Source: Winogradskyella haliclonae (GTDB taxonomy: Bacteria > Bacteroidota > Bacteroidia > Flavobacteriales > Flavobacteriaceae). Taken from it: a stretch of DNA of 64,000 nt. The position numbers were made by a program, and so were the translations under genes. The DNA lies in NCBI RefSeq assembly GCF_014635865.1, contig NZ_BMDQ01000001.1, positions 1,670,229 through 1,734,228 of the forward strand. Direction: 5' to 3'. This document shows, in pieces, positions 25,565 to 35,874 of this stretch (position 1 is its first letter; every line of letters starts with the position of its first letter). The notes under the pieces are model-generated. The model did not search any database. It was not told the DNA's origin and was given only the letters and a program-made list of their open reading frames with translations.

Positions 25565-27505
25565 ATGCGTATTAAGTTTCTAAACATTTTGCTCATTTTT
25601 CTTTGCTTAAACCTATCTCATGCTCAAAAGCAGCAGATTCTTCTTACTATCGATGATGATGTTGTGACTTCAGACGAATTCATGAAACTTTATAATAAGA
25701 ATCTAGATTTGGTTAAAGACGAATCTCAAAAGCAACTCGATAATTATTTAGAGTTATTTGTAAACTATAAATTGAAACTTAAAGAAGCTGTTAGCCTAGG
25801 TTTGGATAAAGATGAAAACTACAAGCGTGAGTTCGAAAACTATAAAAAACAGCTAACCAAAAACTATCTTTCGGATAATAAAGTTACTGATGATCTTGTA
25901 AAAGAGACCTATGATAGAATGCAATATGATGTCAAAGCCTCTCATATTTTAATCCTAGATAATCCCGAAGAAGAAGACACATTGGTCGCTTATAATAAAC
26001 TTTTAGAGTATCGTAAAACTTTGCAAGAAAAGGGGTTTGAATCTGCAAAAGAACAATACCATAATGGTAAAACGGTTTTAGTAGAAGATTTAGGGTATTT
26101 CTCAACATTTAAAATGGTTTATGATTTTGAGTCTAAAGCCTATGAAACAAAACCTGGGGATGTGTCTATGCCATTTAAAACAGATTTTGGTTATCATGTT
26201 GTTAGAGTTGATGAGAAGCGTCCATCTCGAGGTACTGCAACTGCTGCACATATTATGATTGCTGATAAACAAAAAGATAGCACTATAAATCCTAAAGAAC
26301 GTATAAAAGAAATTTATAAAAAACTACAGCAAGGCGAGTCTTTTGAAGCATTAGCAAAACAATTCTCTGACGATAAGAGCTCTGCTAGAAGTGGTGGCAA
26401 GCTTCGTGCCTTTAAAAGTGGACAATTATCTTCAACAGTATTTGAGGATGCAGCATTTGCTTTAGAAAATCCAGGTGATGTTACGGAGCCTATTAAAACA
26501 AAATATGGCTGGCATATCATAAAGCTTATTAGTAAAGAAGCTATTAAAGGATTTGACGAATTAAAACCTACACTTGAAGCACAGATAAAACGTGATGCGC
26601 GTTCAAAACTTATAAATAGCGCTATGGTCGAGGAGTTATCTAAGCGTTATAAGATTGCTAGAAACCCAAAAACGAAAGCTTATTTTAAGTCTATTATTGC
26701 TGAATCGTACTTGGCTGGTAAATTTGATTTGCCTGAAGATTATAATGGCAGCGATGTTGTGCTTTCCGTTAATGATGCCGTTTTTACAAACAATGATTTC
26801 CTTCAGCATTTAAAAGCAAAACAGCGTCAGTATATGCGTCAGCAAGTATCAATAAAGAAAATTCTTGATAAAGAATTAGAGCTTTTCCATGAGAACTCTG
26901 TTTTAAAATTTAGAGAAGATAATCTAGAAAATGAAAATCAAGAATTCGCAGATATTCTTCAGGAATACAGAGATGGTCTATTGTTATTTGCATTAATGGA
27001 AAAACAGATTTGGAACAAAGCCTCTAAAGATACAATAGGATTAAAGACCTATTATGAAGCTAATAAAGCAAAATACATTTGGGAAGATAGAGTTGATGTA
27101 ATTATCGCTTCTTCAGGAGACAAAGCTATTGCTAAAAGCGTTCAGAATTTAGTAAAAAGCGGTAAGACACAAGAAGAAATAAAAAAAGCTTTAAACTCTA
27201 ATGATAAACAAAATGTCATTTTTACCTCAGGTGTTTTTGAAGTGTCTAATTCAAAACTTCCAAAAGATATGGAGTTGGTTACTGGAGTTTCGGACATATA
27301 TGAGCACAACCAAGCTTATCATGTAATTAATATAAAGGAGATATTGCTGTCGGGTAACAAAACATTAGAAGACGCTAAAGGAAGTGTGGTTAATGATTAT
27401 CAAAATAAGATTGAAGAAGACTGGCTACTTAAGCTACGAGAAAAGTTTAAAGTAGATGTTGACAAAAAAGTACTTAAACAGCTTAAATCTAAAATCAATA
27501 ACTAA
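25565..27505 (+). CDS. Periplasmic peptidyl-prolyl isomerase with two parvulin domains
   Basis: A 646-residue exported foldase of the SurA/PpiC type. A signal peptide ends near SHAQ. An N-terminal chaperone-like helical region (30-115) is followed by two parvulin domains, at about 121-215 (VKASHILIL, EDLGYFSTFKMVYDFE, TDFGYHVVRVDEKRPS) and 224-325 (TAAHIMIADKQKD, SARSGGKL, TKYGWHIIKLISKE), then a long helical tail. It should help outer membrane proteins fold. It is first in a tight operon with a degenerate relative and a SurA homolog, then a MoxR ATPase. Confidence 0.9.
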   Translation: MRIKFLNILLIFLCLNLSHAQKQQILLTIDDDVVTSDEFMKLYNKNLDLVKDESQKQLDNYLELFVNYKLKLKEAVSLGLDKDENYKREFENYKKQLTKNYLSDNKVTDDLVKETYDRMQYDVKASHILILDNPEEEDTLVAYNKLLEYRKTLQEKGFESAKEQYHNGKTVLVEDLGYFSTFKMVYDFESKAYETKPGDVSMPFKTDFGYHVVRVDEKRPSRGTATAAHIMIADKQKDSTINPKERIKEIYKKLQQGESFEALAKQFSDDKSSARSGGKLRAFKSGQLSSTVFEDAAFALENPGDVTEPIKTKYGWHIIKLISKEAIKGFDELKPTLEAQIKRDARSKLINSAMVEELSKRYKIARNPKTKAYFKSIIAESYLAGKFDLPEDYNGSDVVLSVNDAVFTNNDFLQHLKAKQRQYMRQQVSIKKILDKELELFHENSVLKFREDNLENENQEFADILQEYRDGLLLFALMEKQIWNKASKDTIGLKTYYEANKAKYIWEDRVDVIIASSGDKAIAKSVQNLVKSGKTQEEIKKALNSNDKQNVIFTSGVFEVSNSKLPKDMELVTGVSDIYEHNQAYHVINIKEILLSGNKTLEDAKGSVVNDYQNKIEEDWLLKLREKFKVDVDKKVLKQLKSKINN

Positions 27506-28360
27506 TTGAAGTATAATATAACATATTGTTTTCTTGTATTTGCCATATTGGTTGGTTGTAATCGTTTTAAATCAGATGAAGCAGAAAATGCTGTAGCACG
27601 CGTAAACGATACGTATTTATACAGAGCTGATATAGAAAAAATAATCCCTGAAGGTGCTTCAAAAGCAGATAGTACGCTTTTAGCGAATAGTTATATTAAT
27701 AAATGGGCAAGCGGATTGCTTTTAATAGATAAAGCCAAGCTAAATTTGTCAGCTGAGCAGCAATCAGATTTTAATTTACTAGTTAAACAATACGAAACAG
27801 ATTTATATACAAAAGCTTATTTAGAAGCTTTGGTTAAACGTTCGATTGATACAACAATTACTACTGAAGAAGCAGAGCTTATATATCAAACAAATAAAGA
27901 ATCCTTTAAGCTCAATGACGAGCTCTTAATGCTTCGTTATTTGAGCTTACCTCAAAATGCAGTGAATTTAGATAATATAAAATCACGTTTCAAAACTTTT
28001 GAAAGTGAAGATAAAGTCTATTTAGATTCAATAGCTGTTCAGTTTAAATCGTATTCGCTCAAAGATTCTGTTTGGGTTAAGGCTTCTCAGGTTATAGATA
28101 AGATTCCTGTGGTAAACCTGTCTAATAAAAATCAACTGTTAAAAAAATCTAATTTTATACAACTCAAAGACTCATTAAACCTATATTTGATCCAAATAAA
28201 TGATGTACTTTTGCGCAACGATTACGCGCCTCTAGATTACGTAAAGCCTACAGTTAAACAAATTATAAGTAATAAACGTAAACTAGAGTTGATTAAGGAG
28301 ATAGAAAATGGAATTACAAAGGATGCTATTAAGAATAAACAATTTGAAGTCTATAAGTAA
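27506..28360 (+). CDS. SurA-N-like lipoprotein lacking a recognisable PPIase core
   Basis: A 284-residue predicted lipoprotein: MKYNITYCFLVFAILVGC, lipid Cys18. The N-terminal region (NAVARVNDTYLYRADIEKIIP) resembles the chaperone part of SurA-like foldases, and the helical body resembles that region in the upstream gene. I do not see a parvulin signature (xASHIL, GYHI), so it may be a chaperone without isomerase activity. The start is TTG, directly after the upstream stop codon with no spacer, indicating translational coupling. It overlaps the next gene by 53 bases if that gene begins at 28308. Confidence 0.75.
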   Translation: MKYNITYCFLVFAILVGCNRFKSDEAENAVARVNDTYLYRADIEKIIPEGASKADSTLLANSYINKWASGLLLIDKAKLNLSAEQQSDFNLLVKQYETDLYTKAYLEALVKRSIDTTITTEEAELIYQTNKESFKLNDELLMLRYLSLPQNAVNLDNIKSRFKTFESEDKVYLDSIAVQFKSYSLKDSVWVKASQVIDKIPVVNLSNKNQLLKKSNFIQLKDSLNLYLIQINDVLLRNDYAPLDYVKPTVKQIISNKRKLELIKEIENGITKDAIKNKQFEVYK

Positions 28361-29762
28361 AAATCTGCTTTCTGCAGTTTTTTTAATGACGATTACAGCC
28401 GGATTTTCTCAAGAGATTATTAAAGACGAAGTTAAAACTGAAGTAAAAGAAACGAAACGTCAAGGAAACCGTATTAAGGCAGACGGCGTTGCAGCTGTTG
28501 TTGGAGATTATATAGTTCTTGACTCAGATGTAAATAGAAGAATTGCACAAATTAAAGCTGCTGGTGGAGATATCGGAGATATTACAAATTGCGAAATATT
28601 TGGTAGTATTCTTGAAGAAAAACTCTATGCACATCAAGCTATTCAAGATAGTATCGTTGTCAACGAACTGCAGATTCGTTCTCAGATAGACCAACAAATT
28701 CAAGGCATTTTAGGTCAGTTTAATGGTTCTATGACAGAGATGCTTAATTTTTACAAAAAAGATTCTGAAGATGCTCTACGTGAAGAGATTTATGAAATTA
28801 ACAAAAATCAATCTTTGGCCTCACAAATGCGTAATAAAGTCTTAGAAGAAATTGAAATTACACCTGAGGAAGTTCGTCAGTTTTATAATGATTTAAAGGA
28901 AGAAGGGTTACCAACTTTTGGGACAGAATTACAGATAGCAAATATTGTTATTATTCCTGAGGTTACCGAAGCGTCTAAGCAAGTAGCTATAGATAAACTT
29001 GCTGGGTTTAAAAAGGATGTCGAAGAAAATGGAGCAAGTTTCACTACAAAAGTTTTATTCTACACAGATGATGCAGGTTCTAAATCTACTGGAGGAAAGT
29101 ATACGTTAAATAGAAAGCGTCCTCGAATGGTAAAAGAGTTTCGGGATGTCGCATTTTCACTTCAAGAAGGAGAAATATCTGAACCTTTTGAGTCTATTTA
29201 TGGCTACCATATTATATTACTAGAAAAGATTAGAGGACAAGAATATGATGTAAGGCATATATTATTAAGACCAGAAATTACACCAGATGCCATTGAAAAA
29301 GCAAGAAAACAAATCGAAGATATAAGAACTAGAATTGTAGATGGTTCTGTTACGTTCGCTGAGGCTGCCCGTGAATTTTCTGATGAAGAAGAAACAAAAT
29401 TCGAAGGTGGTCAGATGACAAATCCTACCACTCAAGATTTTAACTTTGAGTTGACTAAAATGGATCCAGAAATTTATGGTCAGATACAAGATTTAAAGGA
29501 TGGGGAAGTGAGTCCTATTATTCAAGATGGTGATCGAGAAAATCCGATTAAGTTTAAAATCATGACAGTGACTAACCGTATTGACGATCATGAAGCAGAT
29601 TTTGCTAGAGATTATTTAAAAATTAAGCGCTTAGCACTTCAGAATAAACATTTTGATGCTCTTGGTAAATGGCAAGAAGAGACAATTATGTCTACTTATA
29701 TAAAAATCAATGGCGATTATAGAAGTTGTGATTTTAATGGTAACTGGTTAAAAAACAAATAA
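28308..29762 (+). CDS. surA: SurA-like peptidyl-prolyl isomerase / outer membrane protein chaperone
   Basis: A 484-residue exported foldase. A signal peptide (NLLSAVFLMTITAGFSQ) precedes a basic linker, a SurA N-terminal chaperone domain (VAAVVGDYIVLDSDVNRRI), and two parvulin domains at about 205-310 (LQIANIVIIPEV, SKSTGGKYTLNRKRP, YGYHIILLEKI) and 315-425 (YDVRHILLRPEI, GGQMTNPTT). It ends in IKINGDYRSCDFNGNWLKNK-like sequence. The likely role is delivery of barrel proteins to the BAM machinery. The start may be 28308 or an in-frame ATG at 28323; both keep the signal peptide. It is third in the foldase operon. Confidence 0.87.
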   Translation: MELQRMLLRINNLKSISKNLLSAVFLMTITAGFSQEIIKDEVKTEVKETKRQGNRIKADGVAAVVGDYIVLDSDVNRRIAQIKAAGGDIGDITNCEIFGSILEEKLYAHQAIQDSIVVNELQIRSQIDQQIQGILGQFNGSMTEMLNFYKKDSEDALREEIYEINKNQSLASQMRNKVLEEIEITPEEVRQFYNDLKEEGLPTFGTELQIANIVIIPEVTEASKQVAIDKLAGFKKDVEENGASFTTKVLFYTDDAGSKSTGGKYTLNRKRPRMVKEFRDVAFSLQEGEISEPFESIYGYHIILLEKIRGQEYDVRHILLRPEITPDAIEKARKQIEDIRTRIVDGSVTFAEAAREFSDEEETKFEGGQMTNPTTQDFNFELTKMDPEIYGQIQDLKDGEVSPIIQDGDRENPIKFKIMTVTNRIDDHEADFARDYLKIKRLALQNKHFDALGKWQEETIMSTYIKINGDYRSCDFNGNWLKNK

Positions 29763-29765
29763 TAG

Positions 29766-30719
29766 ATGTCAGACGTAACTGCTATTGAAAATTTTGTAAA
29801 AAAGTACAAAGCACTTAAAGAAGAAATTGCAAAAATTATTGTCGGACAAGAAGAAGTTATAGATCAAATATTGATATCTATATTTTCTGGTGGACATTCT
29901 TTACTTATAGGTGTTCCAGGATTAGCAAAAACTTTAATGGTTAATACCATTGCACAAGCTCTAGGATTAGATTTTAAACGTATTCAGTTTACACCAGATT
30001 TAATGCCAAGTGATATTTTGGGTAGTGAGATATTAGATGAGGATCGTAAGTTTAAGTTTATAAAAGGACCAATATTTGCGAATATCATTTTAGCAGATGA
30101 GATTAATAGAACACCACCAAAAACTCAAGCGGCTTTACTTGAGGCAATGCAAGAGCGTGCTGTTACAGTTGCGGGACATCAATATAAATTGCAATTACCT
30201 TATTTTGTTTTGGCAACCCAAAACCCAATTGAGCAAGAAGGAACATATCCTTTGCCGGAGGCGCAGCTAGATCGCTTTATGTTTGCAATTAACTTGAATT
30301 ATCCTTCATTTCAGGAAGAAGTTGACGTTGTAAAAGCAACAACCACAGATGTTCAAGTTTCTGTTAACTCATTATTTACAGCTCAAGAGATTATAGATTT
30401 TCAGAATGTGATACGTCGCATTCCTGTAGCAGATAATGTTATAGAGTATGCGGTAACTATGGTGGGTAAAACAAGACCTAACAGTACTGCGGCAACTGAC
30501 TTGGTAAAGGAGTTTGTAGATTGGGGTGCAGGACCAAGAGCTTCTCAAAATCTTATTTTAGCAGCAAAAACATATGCAGCTACTAAAGGAAAGTTTTCTC
30601 CAGATGCCGAAGATATTCAAGCTGTAGCAACGTCTATATTACGTCATAGAGTTATCAAGAACTATAAGGCTGAAGCAGAAGGTGTAACTGATGAGACTGT
30701 TATTAAGAGTTTATTTTAA
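29766..30719 (+). CDS. MoxR-family AAA+ ATPase
   Basis: A 317-residue cytoplasmic AAA+ ATPase of the MoxR type, a family that acts with VWA-domain proteins in the maturation of complexes or envelope stress. Walker A is GVPGLAKT, Walker B IILADEINR, followed by the MoxR signatures PPKTQAALLEAMQE and FVLATQNPIEQEGTYPLPEAQLDRF. Length is normal. It starts three bases after surA. No VWA/DUF58 partner gene follows: the next gene is aconitase after a 263-base gap, so the usual operon seems to be broken here or its partners lie elsewhere. Confidence 0.93.
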   Translation: MSDVTAIENFVKKYKALKEEIAKIIVGQEEVIDQILISIFSGGHSLLIGVPGLAKTLMVNTIAQALGLDFKRIQFTPDLMPSDILGSEILDEDRKFKFIKGPIFANIILADEINRTPPKTQAALLEAMQERAVTVAGHQYKLQLPYFVLATQNPIEQEGTYPLPEAQLDRFMFAINLNYPSFQEEVDVVKATTTDVQVSVNSLFTAQEIIDFQNVIRRIPVADNVIEYAVTMVGKTRPNSTAATDLVKEFVDWGAGPRASQNLILAAKTYAATKGKFSPDAEDIQAVATSILRHRVIKNYKAEAEGVTDETVIKSLF

Positions 30720-30723
30720 TAGT

Positions 30724-30943
30724 TTTCAATTCAATTTTTCTCTTTTTTAGTTTTTCTGATGATTAGGCTGCAAAAAGAAAAGCTTATTAGCTAATCTGCA
30801 ATTGTTAACTTATTAAACTATTAACCATAAAATTGAATTTTATTCAATTTACTTACGAATTTATTGCTTCACATTGAATTATTTTCAATGATTATTCAAT
30901 TCTATTACATATTTTTAAAAATGCTTTAAAATTTGTAATTTTG
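30724..30943 (+). promoter_or_regulatory. Aconitase upstream region with ATTGAAT/ATTCAAT inverted repeats and -7 box
   Basis: The 263-base gap before the aconitase gene holds a set of heptamers. ATTGAATTTTATTCAAT (30832-30848) is a perfect 7-3-7 inverted repeat. A second, ATTGAATTATTTTCAAT (30873-30889), differs at one arm base and is centred 41 bases later, about four helical turns. A lone ATTCAAT is at 30894-30900 and two more overlap at 30724-30735. TAATTTTG at 30936-30943 is a -7 box 39 bases before the ATG. This looks like an operator array for a dimeric regulator. Confidence 0.5.
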
Positions 30944-30982
30944 TGCTGCTAAAAATTAATTATCAACCTTTAAAAATACTAT

Positions 30983-33250
30983 ATGGCTTTTGACATTGAT
31001 ATGATTAAAAAGGTTTATGCTAACATGACTGAGCGCGTAGATGCTGCTAGAGATATTGTTGGTAAACCATTAACCCTTTCTGAAAAAATATTATACGCTC
31101 ACTTATGGGATGGAAAACCCACTAATGCTTTTACTAGAGGCAAAGACTATGTGGATTTTGCTCCAGACCGTGTTGCTTGCCAAGATGCAACAGCACAGAT
31201 GGCACTACTACAATTTATGCAAGCTGGAAAGCCTAAAGTGGCTGTGCCAACAACAGTACATTGTGATCATCTTATACAAGCAAAAGAAGGCGCAGCAACA
31301 GATTTAAAAAATGCAAATAGTACAAGTAGTGAGGTTTTTAATTTTTTAGAATCTGTATCAAATAAGTATGGTATTGGTTTTTGGAAACCAGGTGCTGGTA
31401 TTATTCACCAAGTGGTATTAGAAAATTATGCGTTCCCTGGAGGAATGATGATTGGTACGGATTCTCACACTGTAAATGCTGGTGGTTTAGGTATGGTTGC
31501 TATTGGTGTTGGTGGAGCTGATGCGGTCGACGTTATGGCTGGTATGGCATGGGAACTTAAATTCCCTAAACTGATTGGTGTAAAGTTAACAGGTAAATTA
31601 TCTGGTTGGACAGCACCAAAAGATGTCATTTTAAAAGTTGCTGAAATTTTGACTGTAAAAGGCGGAACTGGTGCAATTGTAGAATATTTTGGACCTGGAG
31701 CAACAGGAATGTCATGTACCGGAAAAGGAACAATATGTAATATGGGTGCCGAAATAGGTGCTACCACTTCTACATTTGGTTATGACGAATCTATGGAGCG
31801 TTATTTACGTGCAACAGAAAGAGCAGATGTTGCAGATGCAGCAAACCAAGTTAAAGATTACTTAACTGCAGATGCAGAAGTTTATGAAAATCCTGGACAG
31901 TATTTTGACCAAGTTATAGAAATTAATCTTTCTGAATTAGGCCCATTATTAAATGGTCCTTTTACACCAGATTTATCTACATCTGTTGGTAGTGAAATGA
32001 CTGAAAAGGCTACAGCAAATGATTGGCCTCTTCAAGTTGAATGGGGATTAATTGGGTCTTGTACCAATTCTTCTTACGAAGATTTATCTAGAGCTTCATC
32101 TATTGCACAACAAGCTATAGATAAAGGCTTAAAAATGAAAGCTGAGCTTGGGATTAATCCAGGTTCTGAGCAAGTGCGTTACACTGCTGAACGCGATGGT
32201 ATTTTAGGAATTTTCGAAAACCTAGACGCTAAAATATTTACCAATGCTTGTGGTCCTTGTATTGGGCAATGGGCAAGATATAGTGACCCAAAAAATGCAC
32301 CTAAAAATAGTATAGTGCATTCATTCAATAGAAATTTTGCGAAGCGTGCAGATGGGAATCCTAACACCCATGCTTTTGTAGCTTCTCCTGAGTTAACAGC
32401 AGCAATTGCTGTAGCTGGCCGTTTAGACTTTAATCCATTAACGGATAAATTAATCAATGAAAATGGAGAAGAGGTTATGTTCGATGAGCCAACCGGATGG
32501 GAATTACCTCCTAAAGGTTTTGACGTTAAAGATAATGGATACTTAGAACCAGTTGCTGATGGAAGTGGAGTGGAAGTATCTGTAAACCCAACATCTGAAC
32601 GTTTACAATTATTAACACCATTTACACCTATTAAAGGTAACATTAGTGGTGCAAAATTACTGATAAAAGCTTTTGGCAAATGTACGACTGATCATATTTC
32701 TATGGCTGGACCATGGTTACGTTTCAGAGGACATTTAGATAATATTGCCAACAACACATTAATAGGTGCGGTTAATGCTTTTAATAAGAAAACAAATTTT
32801 GTTAAGAACCAATTGACTGGTGAGTATGGAGGAGTGCCAGACACACAGCGAGAATATAAGAAAAATAGTGTTTGGTCTGTAGTTGTTGGAGACCATAATT
32901 ATGGAGAAGGTTCTTCTAGAGAGCATGCAGCTATGCAGCCACGTCATTTAGGCGTTGCTGCTGTAATAGTAAAATCCTTTGCACGTATTCACGAAACCAA
33001 CCTTAAAAAACAAGGCATGTTAGGATTAACGTTTGCAAACGAAGCTGATTATGATTTAATTCAAGAAGACGATACGTTTAACTTCGTAGATTTAGAGACA
33101 TTTGCCCCTGGAAAACAATTGACTTTAGAGATTATACATACTGATGGCAGTTCTGATACTATTAAGTTAAACCATACTTATAACGATTCTCAAATTGAAT
33201 GGTATCATGAAGGTTCTGCGCTAAACCTAATTAAAAAGCAGAATGCTTAG
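30983..33250 (+). CDS. acnA: Aconitate hydratase
   Basis: This [4Fe-4S] enzyme interconverts citrate and isocitrate in the TCA cycle. At 755 residues it matches the mitochondrial-type aconitases. Visible motifs are [23 protein letters not shown], the cluster Cys in [10 protein letters not shown] and in CGPCIGQW, and in the C-terminal swivel domain [19 protein letters not shown] with the catalytic Ser-Arg loop. The gene stands alone, with a regulatory-looking upstream region and a strong terminator downstream. The symbol follows common usage; it could equally be called acn. Confidence 0.95.
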   Translation: MAFDIDMIKKVYANMTERVDAARDIVGKPLTLSEKILYAHLWDGKPTNAFTRGKDYVDFAPDRVACQDATAQMALLQFMQAGKPKVAVPTTVHCDHLIQAKEGAATDLKNANSTSSEVFNFLESVSNKYGIGFWKPGAGIIHQVVLENYAFPGGMMIGTDSHTVNAGGLGMVAIGVGGADAVDVMAGMAWELKFPKLIGVKLTGKLSGWTAPKDVILKVAEILTVKGGTGAIVEYFGPGATGMSCTGKGTICNMGAEIGATTSTFGYDESMERYLRATERADVADAANQVKDYLTADAEVYENPGQYFDQVIEINLSELGPLLNGPFTPDLSTSVGSEMTEKATANDWPLQVEWGLIGSCTNSSYEDLSRASSIAQQAIDKGLKMKAELGINPGSEQVRYTAERDGILGIFENLDAKIFTNACGPCIGQWARYSDPKNAPKNSIVHSFNRNFAKRADGNPNTHAFVASPELTAAIAVAGRLDFNPLTDKLINENGEEVMFDEPTGWELPPKGFDVKDNGYLEPVADGSGVEVSVNPTSERLQLLTPFTPIKGNISGAKLLIKAFGKCTTDHISMAGPWLRFRGHLDNIANNTLIGAVNAFNKKTNFVKNQLTGEYGGVPDTQREYKKNSVWSVVVGDHNYGEGSSREHAAMQPRHLGVAAVIVKSFARIHETNLKKQGMLGLTFANEADYDLIQEDDTFNFVDLETFAPGKQLTLEIIHTDGSSDTIKLNHTYNDSQIEWYHEGSALNLIKKQNA

Positions 33251-33270
33251 TTAGGTAATTGTAAAATTTA

Positions 33271-33304
33271 AAAAGGCTTTGATGAAAATCAAAGCCTTTT
33301 TTCT
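33271..33304. terminator. Strong bidirectional terminator after acnA
   Basis: A perfect 13-base stem (33271-33283 with 33288-33300) capped by a GAAA tetraloop and followed by T-rich sequence. A and T runs on both sides allow it to serve the convergent SnoaL-like gene too. Confidence 0.92.
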
Positions 33305-33327
33305 TTAATATTATGTGGGTTATTTTA

Positions 33328-33705
33328 TTAATACATTGTATTTCCATTAGCAGAACTCTTAGGAATTTCTTGCATAGCATCCCAATGCTCTATAATCTTT
33401 CCGTTTAGGTCAAACTTAAAGAAATCCATAGTTACATATTCTTGATTTCCTGGCCAAGTTTGATGAGTGTGTAAGGCAACTAAATCTCCTTCAGCTATAG
33501 CTCTAACAAATTCAATTGACTTATTAGGATATTCATTTTGCATGCGTTCAAAATATTCAATAAACGGTTGCTTACCATCACCAACTAATGGATTATGTTG
33601 TATATAGTCATCACCAACAAATAATTCAACTGCTCTTTTGGGATTACCTTCGTATGCCATTTTGTAAAATGCAATCGCATTTTGTTTGTTTTGATGTAAA
33701 GTCAT
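33328..33705 (-). CDS. SnoaL-like (NTF2-fold) protein
   Basis: A 125-residue cytoplasmic protein with the SnoaL/ester-cyclase-like shape: AIAFYKMAYEGNPKRAVELFVGDDYIQHNP, GDLVALHTHQTW, MDFFKFDLNGKIIEHWDAMQ. These small cone-shaped NTF2-like proteins include cyclases, isomerases and many uncharacterised predicted enzymes that act on small hydrophobic molecules. His and Asp residues typical of active members (YIQHNP, HTH, EHWD) are kept, but no substrate can be given. It is a single gene between two terminators. Confidence 0.8.
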   Translation of the reverse strand: MTLHQNKQNAIAFYKMAYEGNPKRAVELFVGDDYIQHNPLVGDGKQPFIEYFERMQNEYPNKSIEFVRAIAEGDLVALHTHQTWPGNQEYVTMDFFKFDLNGKIIEHWDAMQEIPKSSANGNTMY

Positions 33706-33748
33706 AATTATGTCTTTCTAAGTTAAAAATAATAATTACTCATCACAA

Positions 33749-33777
33749 AAAAAGCCTTTCTATTTAGAAAGGCTTTT
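33749..33777 (-). terminator. Terminator after rpsT
   Basis: A stem of AAAAGCCTTTCT and AGAAAGGCTTTT around the loop ATTT, 25 bases beyond the rpsT stop in its reading direction, followed on the minus strand by a T run. Confidence 0.85.
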
Positions 33778-33801
33778 ATGAATATTGTAAACGTTAATGA
33801 A

Positions 33802-34053
33802 CTATAATGCAGCAACGTGCTTAGTTAATTGCGATTTTAAGTTACCAGCTTTATTAGCATGAATAACATTTTTCTTTGCTAACTTATCAATCATACCAAC
33901 AACAGTAGGCAACATTGCTTGTGCTTCTTTTGCGTTAGTTAACTCACGTAATTTTTTGATAGCATTACGTGTTGTTTTATGCTGGTATCTGTTCAGCACG
34001 CGTCTCTTTTCGTTACTTCTAATTCTTTTTAATGCTGACTTATGATTTGCCAT
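33802..34053 (-). CDS. rpsT: 30S ribosomal protein S20
   Basis: An 83-residue basic helical protein that binds 16S rRNA. The N-terminus [21 protein letters not shown] and the later [21 protein letters not shown] end ([18 protein letters not shown]) are diagnostic of S20. It lies between tRNA-Glu upstream and its own terminator downstream. tRNA-Glu, 24 bases upstream on the same strand, may share its transcript. Confidence 0.97.
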   Translation of the reverse strand: MANHKSALKRIRSNEKRRVLNRYQHKTTRNAIKKLRELTNAKEAQAMLPTVVGMIDKLAKKNVIHANKAGNLKSQLTKHVAAL

Positions 34054-34077
34054 GTCTATTATTTTATTAAAAAATTG

Positions 34078-34149
34078 TAGCCCGTAGGGGAATCGAACCC
34101 CTCTTACCAGGATGAAAACCTGGCGTCCTAGCCGATAGACGAACGGGCC
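34078..34149 (-). tRNA. tRNA-Glu (anticodon TTC)
   Basis: The minus strand folds as a 72-base cloverleaf: acceptor GGCCCGT/ACGGGCT (first pair G-T), D arm with CTATCGGCTAGG, anticodon stem CCAGG/CCTGG around the loop TTTTCAT giving anticodon TTC, and T arm GGGG-TTCGATT-CCCC. CCA is not encoded. It sits between rpsT and proS. Confidence 0.95.
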
Positions 34150-34293
34150 ATTTATATTCAGATTTTTAAAGCAATTTTAAAGGCTATAAAAATCAATTTA
34201 AAATTTAAATGAACAACAATGTTTCCATTGCGGATGCAAAAATACAACTATTTTTAAATGTTGCAACACCAAAGCAATTTTTTTTAAAAAAAA

Positions 34294-35772
34294 TTAATAT
34301 GCTTTAGCAAAGAGCACACGTTGCTTAGAAACTTTACCTGTATAAATACACTTTCCTTCTTCTATTTTATTATCATAAGGGATGCATCTAATCGTCGCTT
34401 TTGTAAGCTCTTTTATTTTATTTTCCGTCTCTTCTGTGCCATCCCAATGCGCAAAAACAAAACCTGTTTTTGTCTCGAGAATGGTTTTAAAAGTTTCGAA
34501 GTCGTTTACTTCTGTAATATGATTGTCTCTAAATGTTTGAGCATTCTTAAATAAATCTTCTTGAATCGTTTTTAATAAAATAGATATTCTCTCATCTATG
34601 CCTTCAATTGAAACAACCTCTTTAGTTAAGGTATCACGTCTAGCTAATTCTACAGTTCCATTTTCTAAATCTTTTGGTCCAATAGCTATTCGTAAAGGAA
34701 CACCTTGTAACTCATGTTGCGCAAATTTTGCTCCAGGTCTAAAAGTATCTCTATCATCAAACTTAACCGTAATGTTTCTTGCTTCTAAATCAGATTTAAC
34801 TTTTGACACTACCTCTTTAATAGCTTCAAATTGCTCATCGTTTCTATATATAGGTACAATAACGACTTGGTTAGGAGCTAAGTTAGGAGGCAATACTAAT
34901 CCTTGATCATCACTATGTGTCATGATTAATGCTCCCATTAGCCTAGTAGAAACACCCCATGATGTCGCCCAAACGTGGTCTTGTTTACCTTCTTTATTTG
35001 TGAATTTAACATCAAAAGCTTTAGCAAAATTTTGACCTAAAAAGTGAGATGTACCTGCCTGTAATGCTTTTCCGTCCTGCATTAAAGCCTCTATACAATG
35101 GGTGTCAATAGCGCCAGCAAAACGTTCGCTTTCAGTCTTAACACCTTTAATTACCGGTATGGCCATAAAATTTTCAGCAAAATTTGCATATACTGTATTC
35201 ATTTGTTTGGTTTCAGCGATTGCTTCTGCCTCAGTGGCGTGTGCAGTATGACCTTCTTGCCATAAAAATTCGGCAGTACGTAAAAATAAGCGTGTACGCA
35301 TTTCCCAACGAACAACATTTGCCCATTGATTAATTAAGATTGGTAAATCTCTATAGCTTTGTATCCAACCTTTATATGTGTTCCATATAATGGCCTCACT
35401 CGTTGGTCTGACTACAAGTTCTTCTTCTAATTTAGCATCTGGATCGACTCTTAACTTCCCTTCATTGTCAGGGTCGTTTTGTAATCTGTAATGCGTAACT
35501 ACAGCACATTCTTTTGCAAATCCTTCAGCATTTTTTTCTTCAGCTTCAAACAAACTCTTAGGTACAAAAAGAGGGAAATATGCATTTTGATGTCCAGTTG
35601 CCTTAAACATTTTATCTAATTCAGTTTGCATTTTTTCCCAAATAGCATAACCATAGGGCTTGATAACCATACAACCTCTAACAGCTGAATTTTCAGCTAA
35701 ATCAGCTTTTACAACCAATTCATTATACCATTTTGAATAATCTTCTGCTCTTTTTGTAAGATTTTTGCTCAT
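34294..35772 (-). CDS. proS: Prolyl-tRNA synthetase (short, archaeal/eukaryotic-like form)
   Basis: This class II synthetase charges tRNA-Pro. At 492 residues and with no editing insertion it belongs to the archaeal/eukaryotic-type ProRS common in Bacteroidota. Motifs: N-terminal [10 protein letters not shown], motif 2 region [32 protein letters not shown], motif 3 region [20 protein letters not shown], then the anticodon domain ([27 protein letters not shown]). The C-terminal zinc-like domain ends in [10 protein letters not shown]. It is transcribed towards tRNA-Glu and rpsT. Confidence 0.97.
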   Translation of the reverse strand: MSKNLTKRAEDYSKWYNELVVKADLAENSAVRGCMVIKPYGYAIWEKMQTELDKMFKATGHQNAYFPLFVPKSLFEAEEKNAEGFAKECAVVTHYRLQNDPDNEGKLRVDPDAKLEEELVVRPTSEAIIWNTYKGWIQSYRDLPILINQWANVVRWEMRTRLFLRTAEFLWQEGHTAHATEAEAIAETKQMNTVYANFAENFMAIPVIKGVKTESERFAGAIDTHCIEALMQDGKALQAGTSHFLGQNFAKAFDVKFTNKEGKQDHVWATSWGVSTRLMGALIMTHSDDQGLVLPPNLAPNQVVIVPIYRNDEQFEAIKEVVSKVKSDLEARNITVKFDDRDTFRPGAKFAQHELQGVPLRIAIGPKDLENGTVELARRDTLTKEVVSIEGIDERISILLKTIQEDLFKNAQTFRDNHITEVNDFETFKTILETKTGFVFAHWDGTEETENKIKELTKATIRCIPYDNKIEEGKCIYTGKVSKQRVLFAKAY

Positions 35773-35874
35773 TCTCTGTTATTTGGCACAAATATTGTGA
35801 CTATGTTAAATAAAAAAATAGTAGGGCAAAACTAACTATTTTTGTAAAGTTCAACAATTTAAATCATCATAGAT

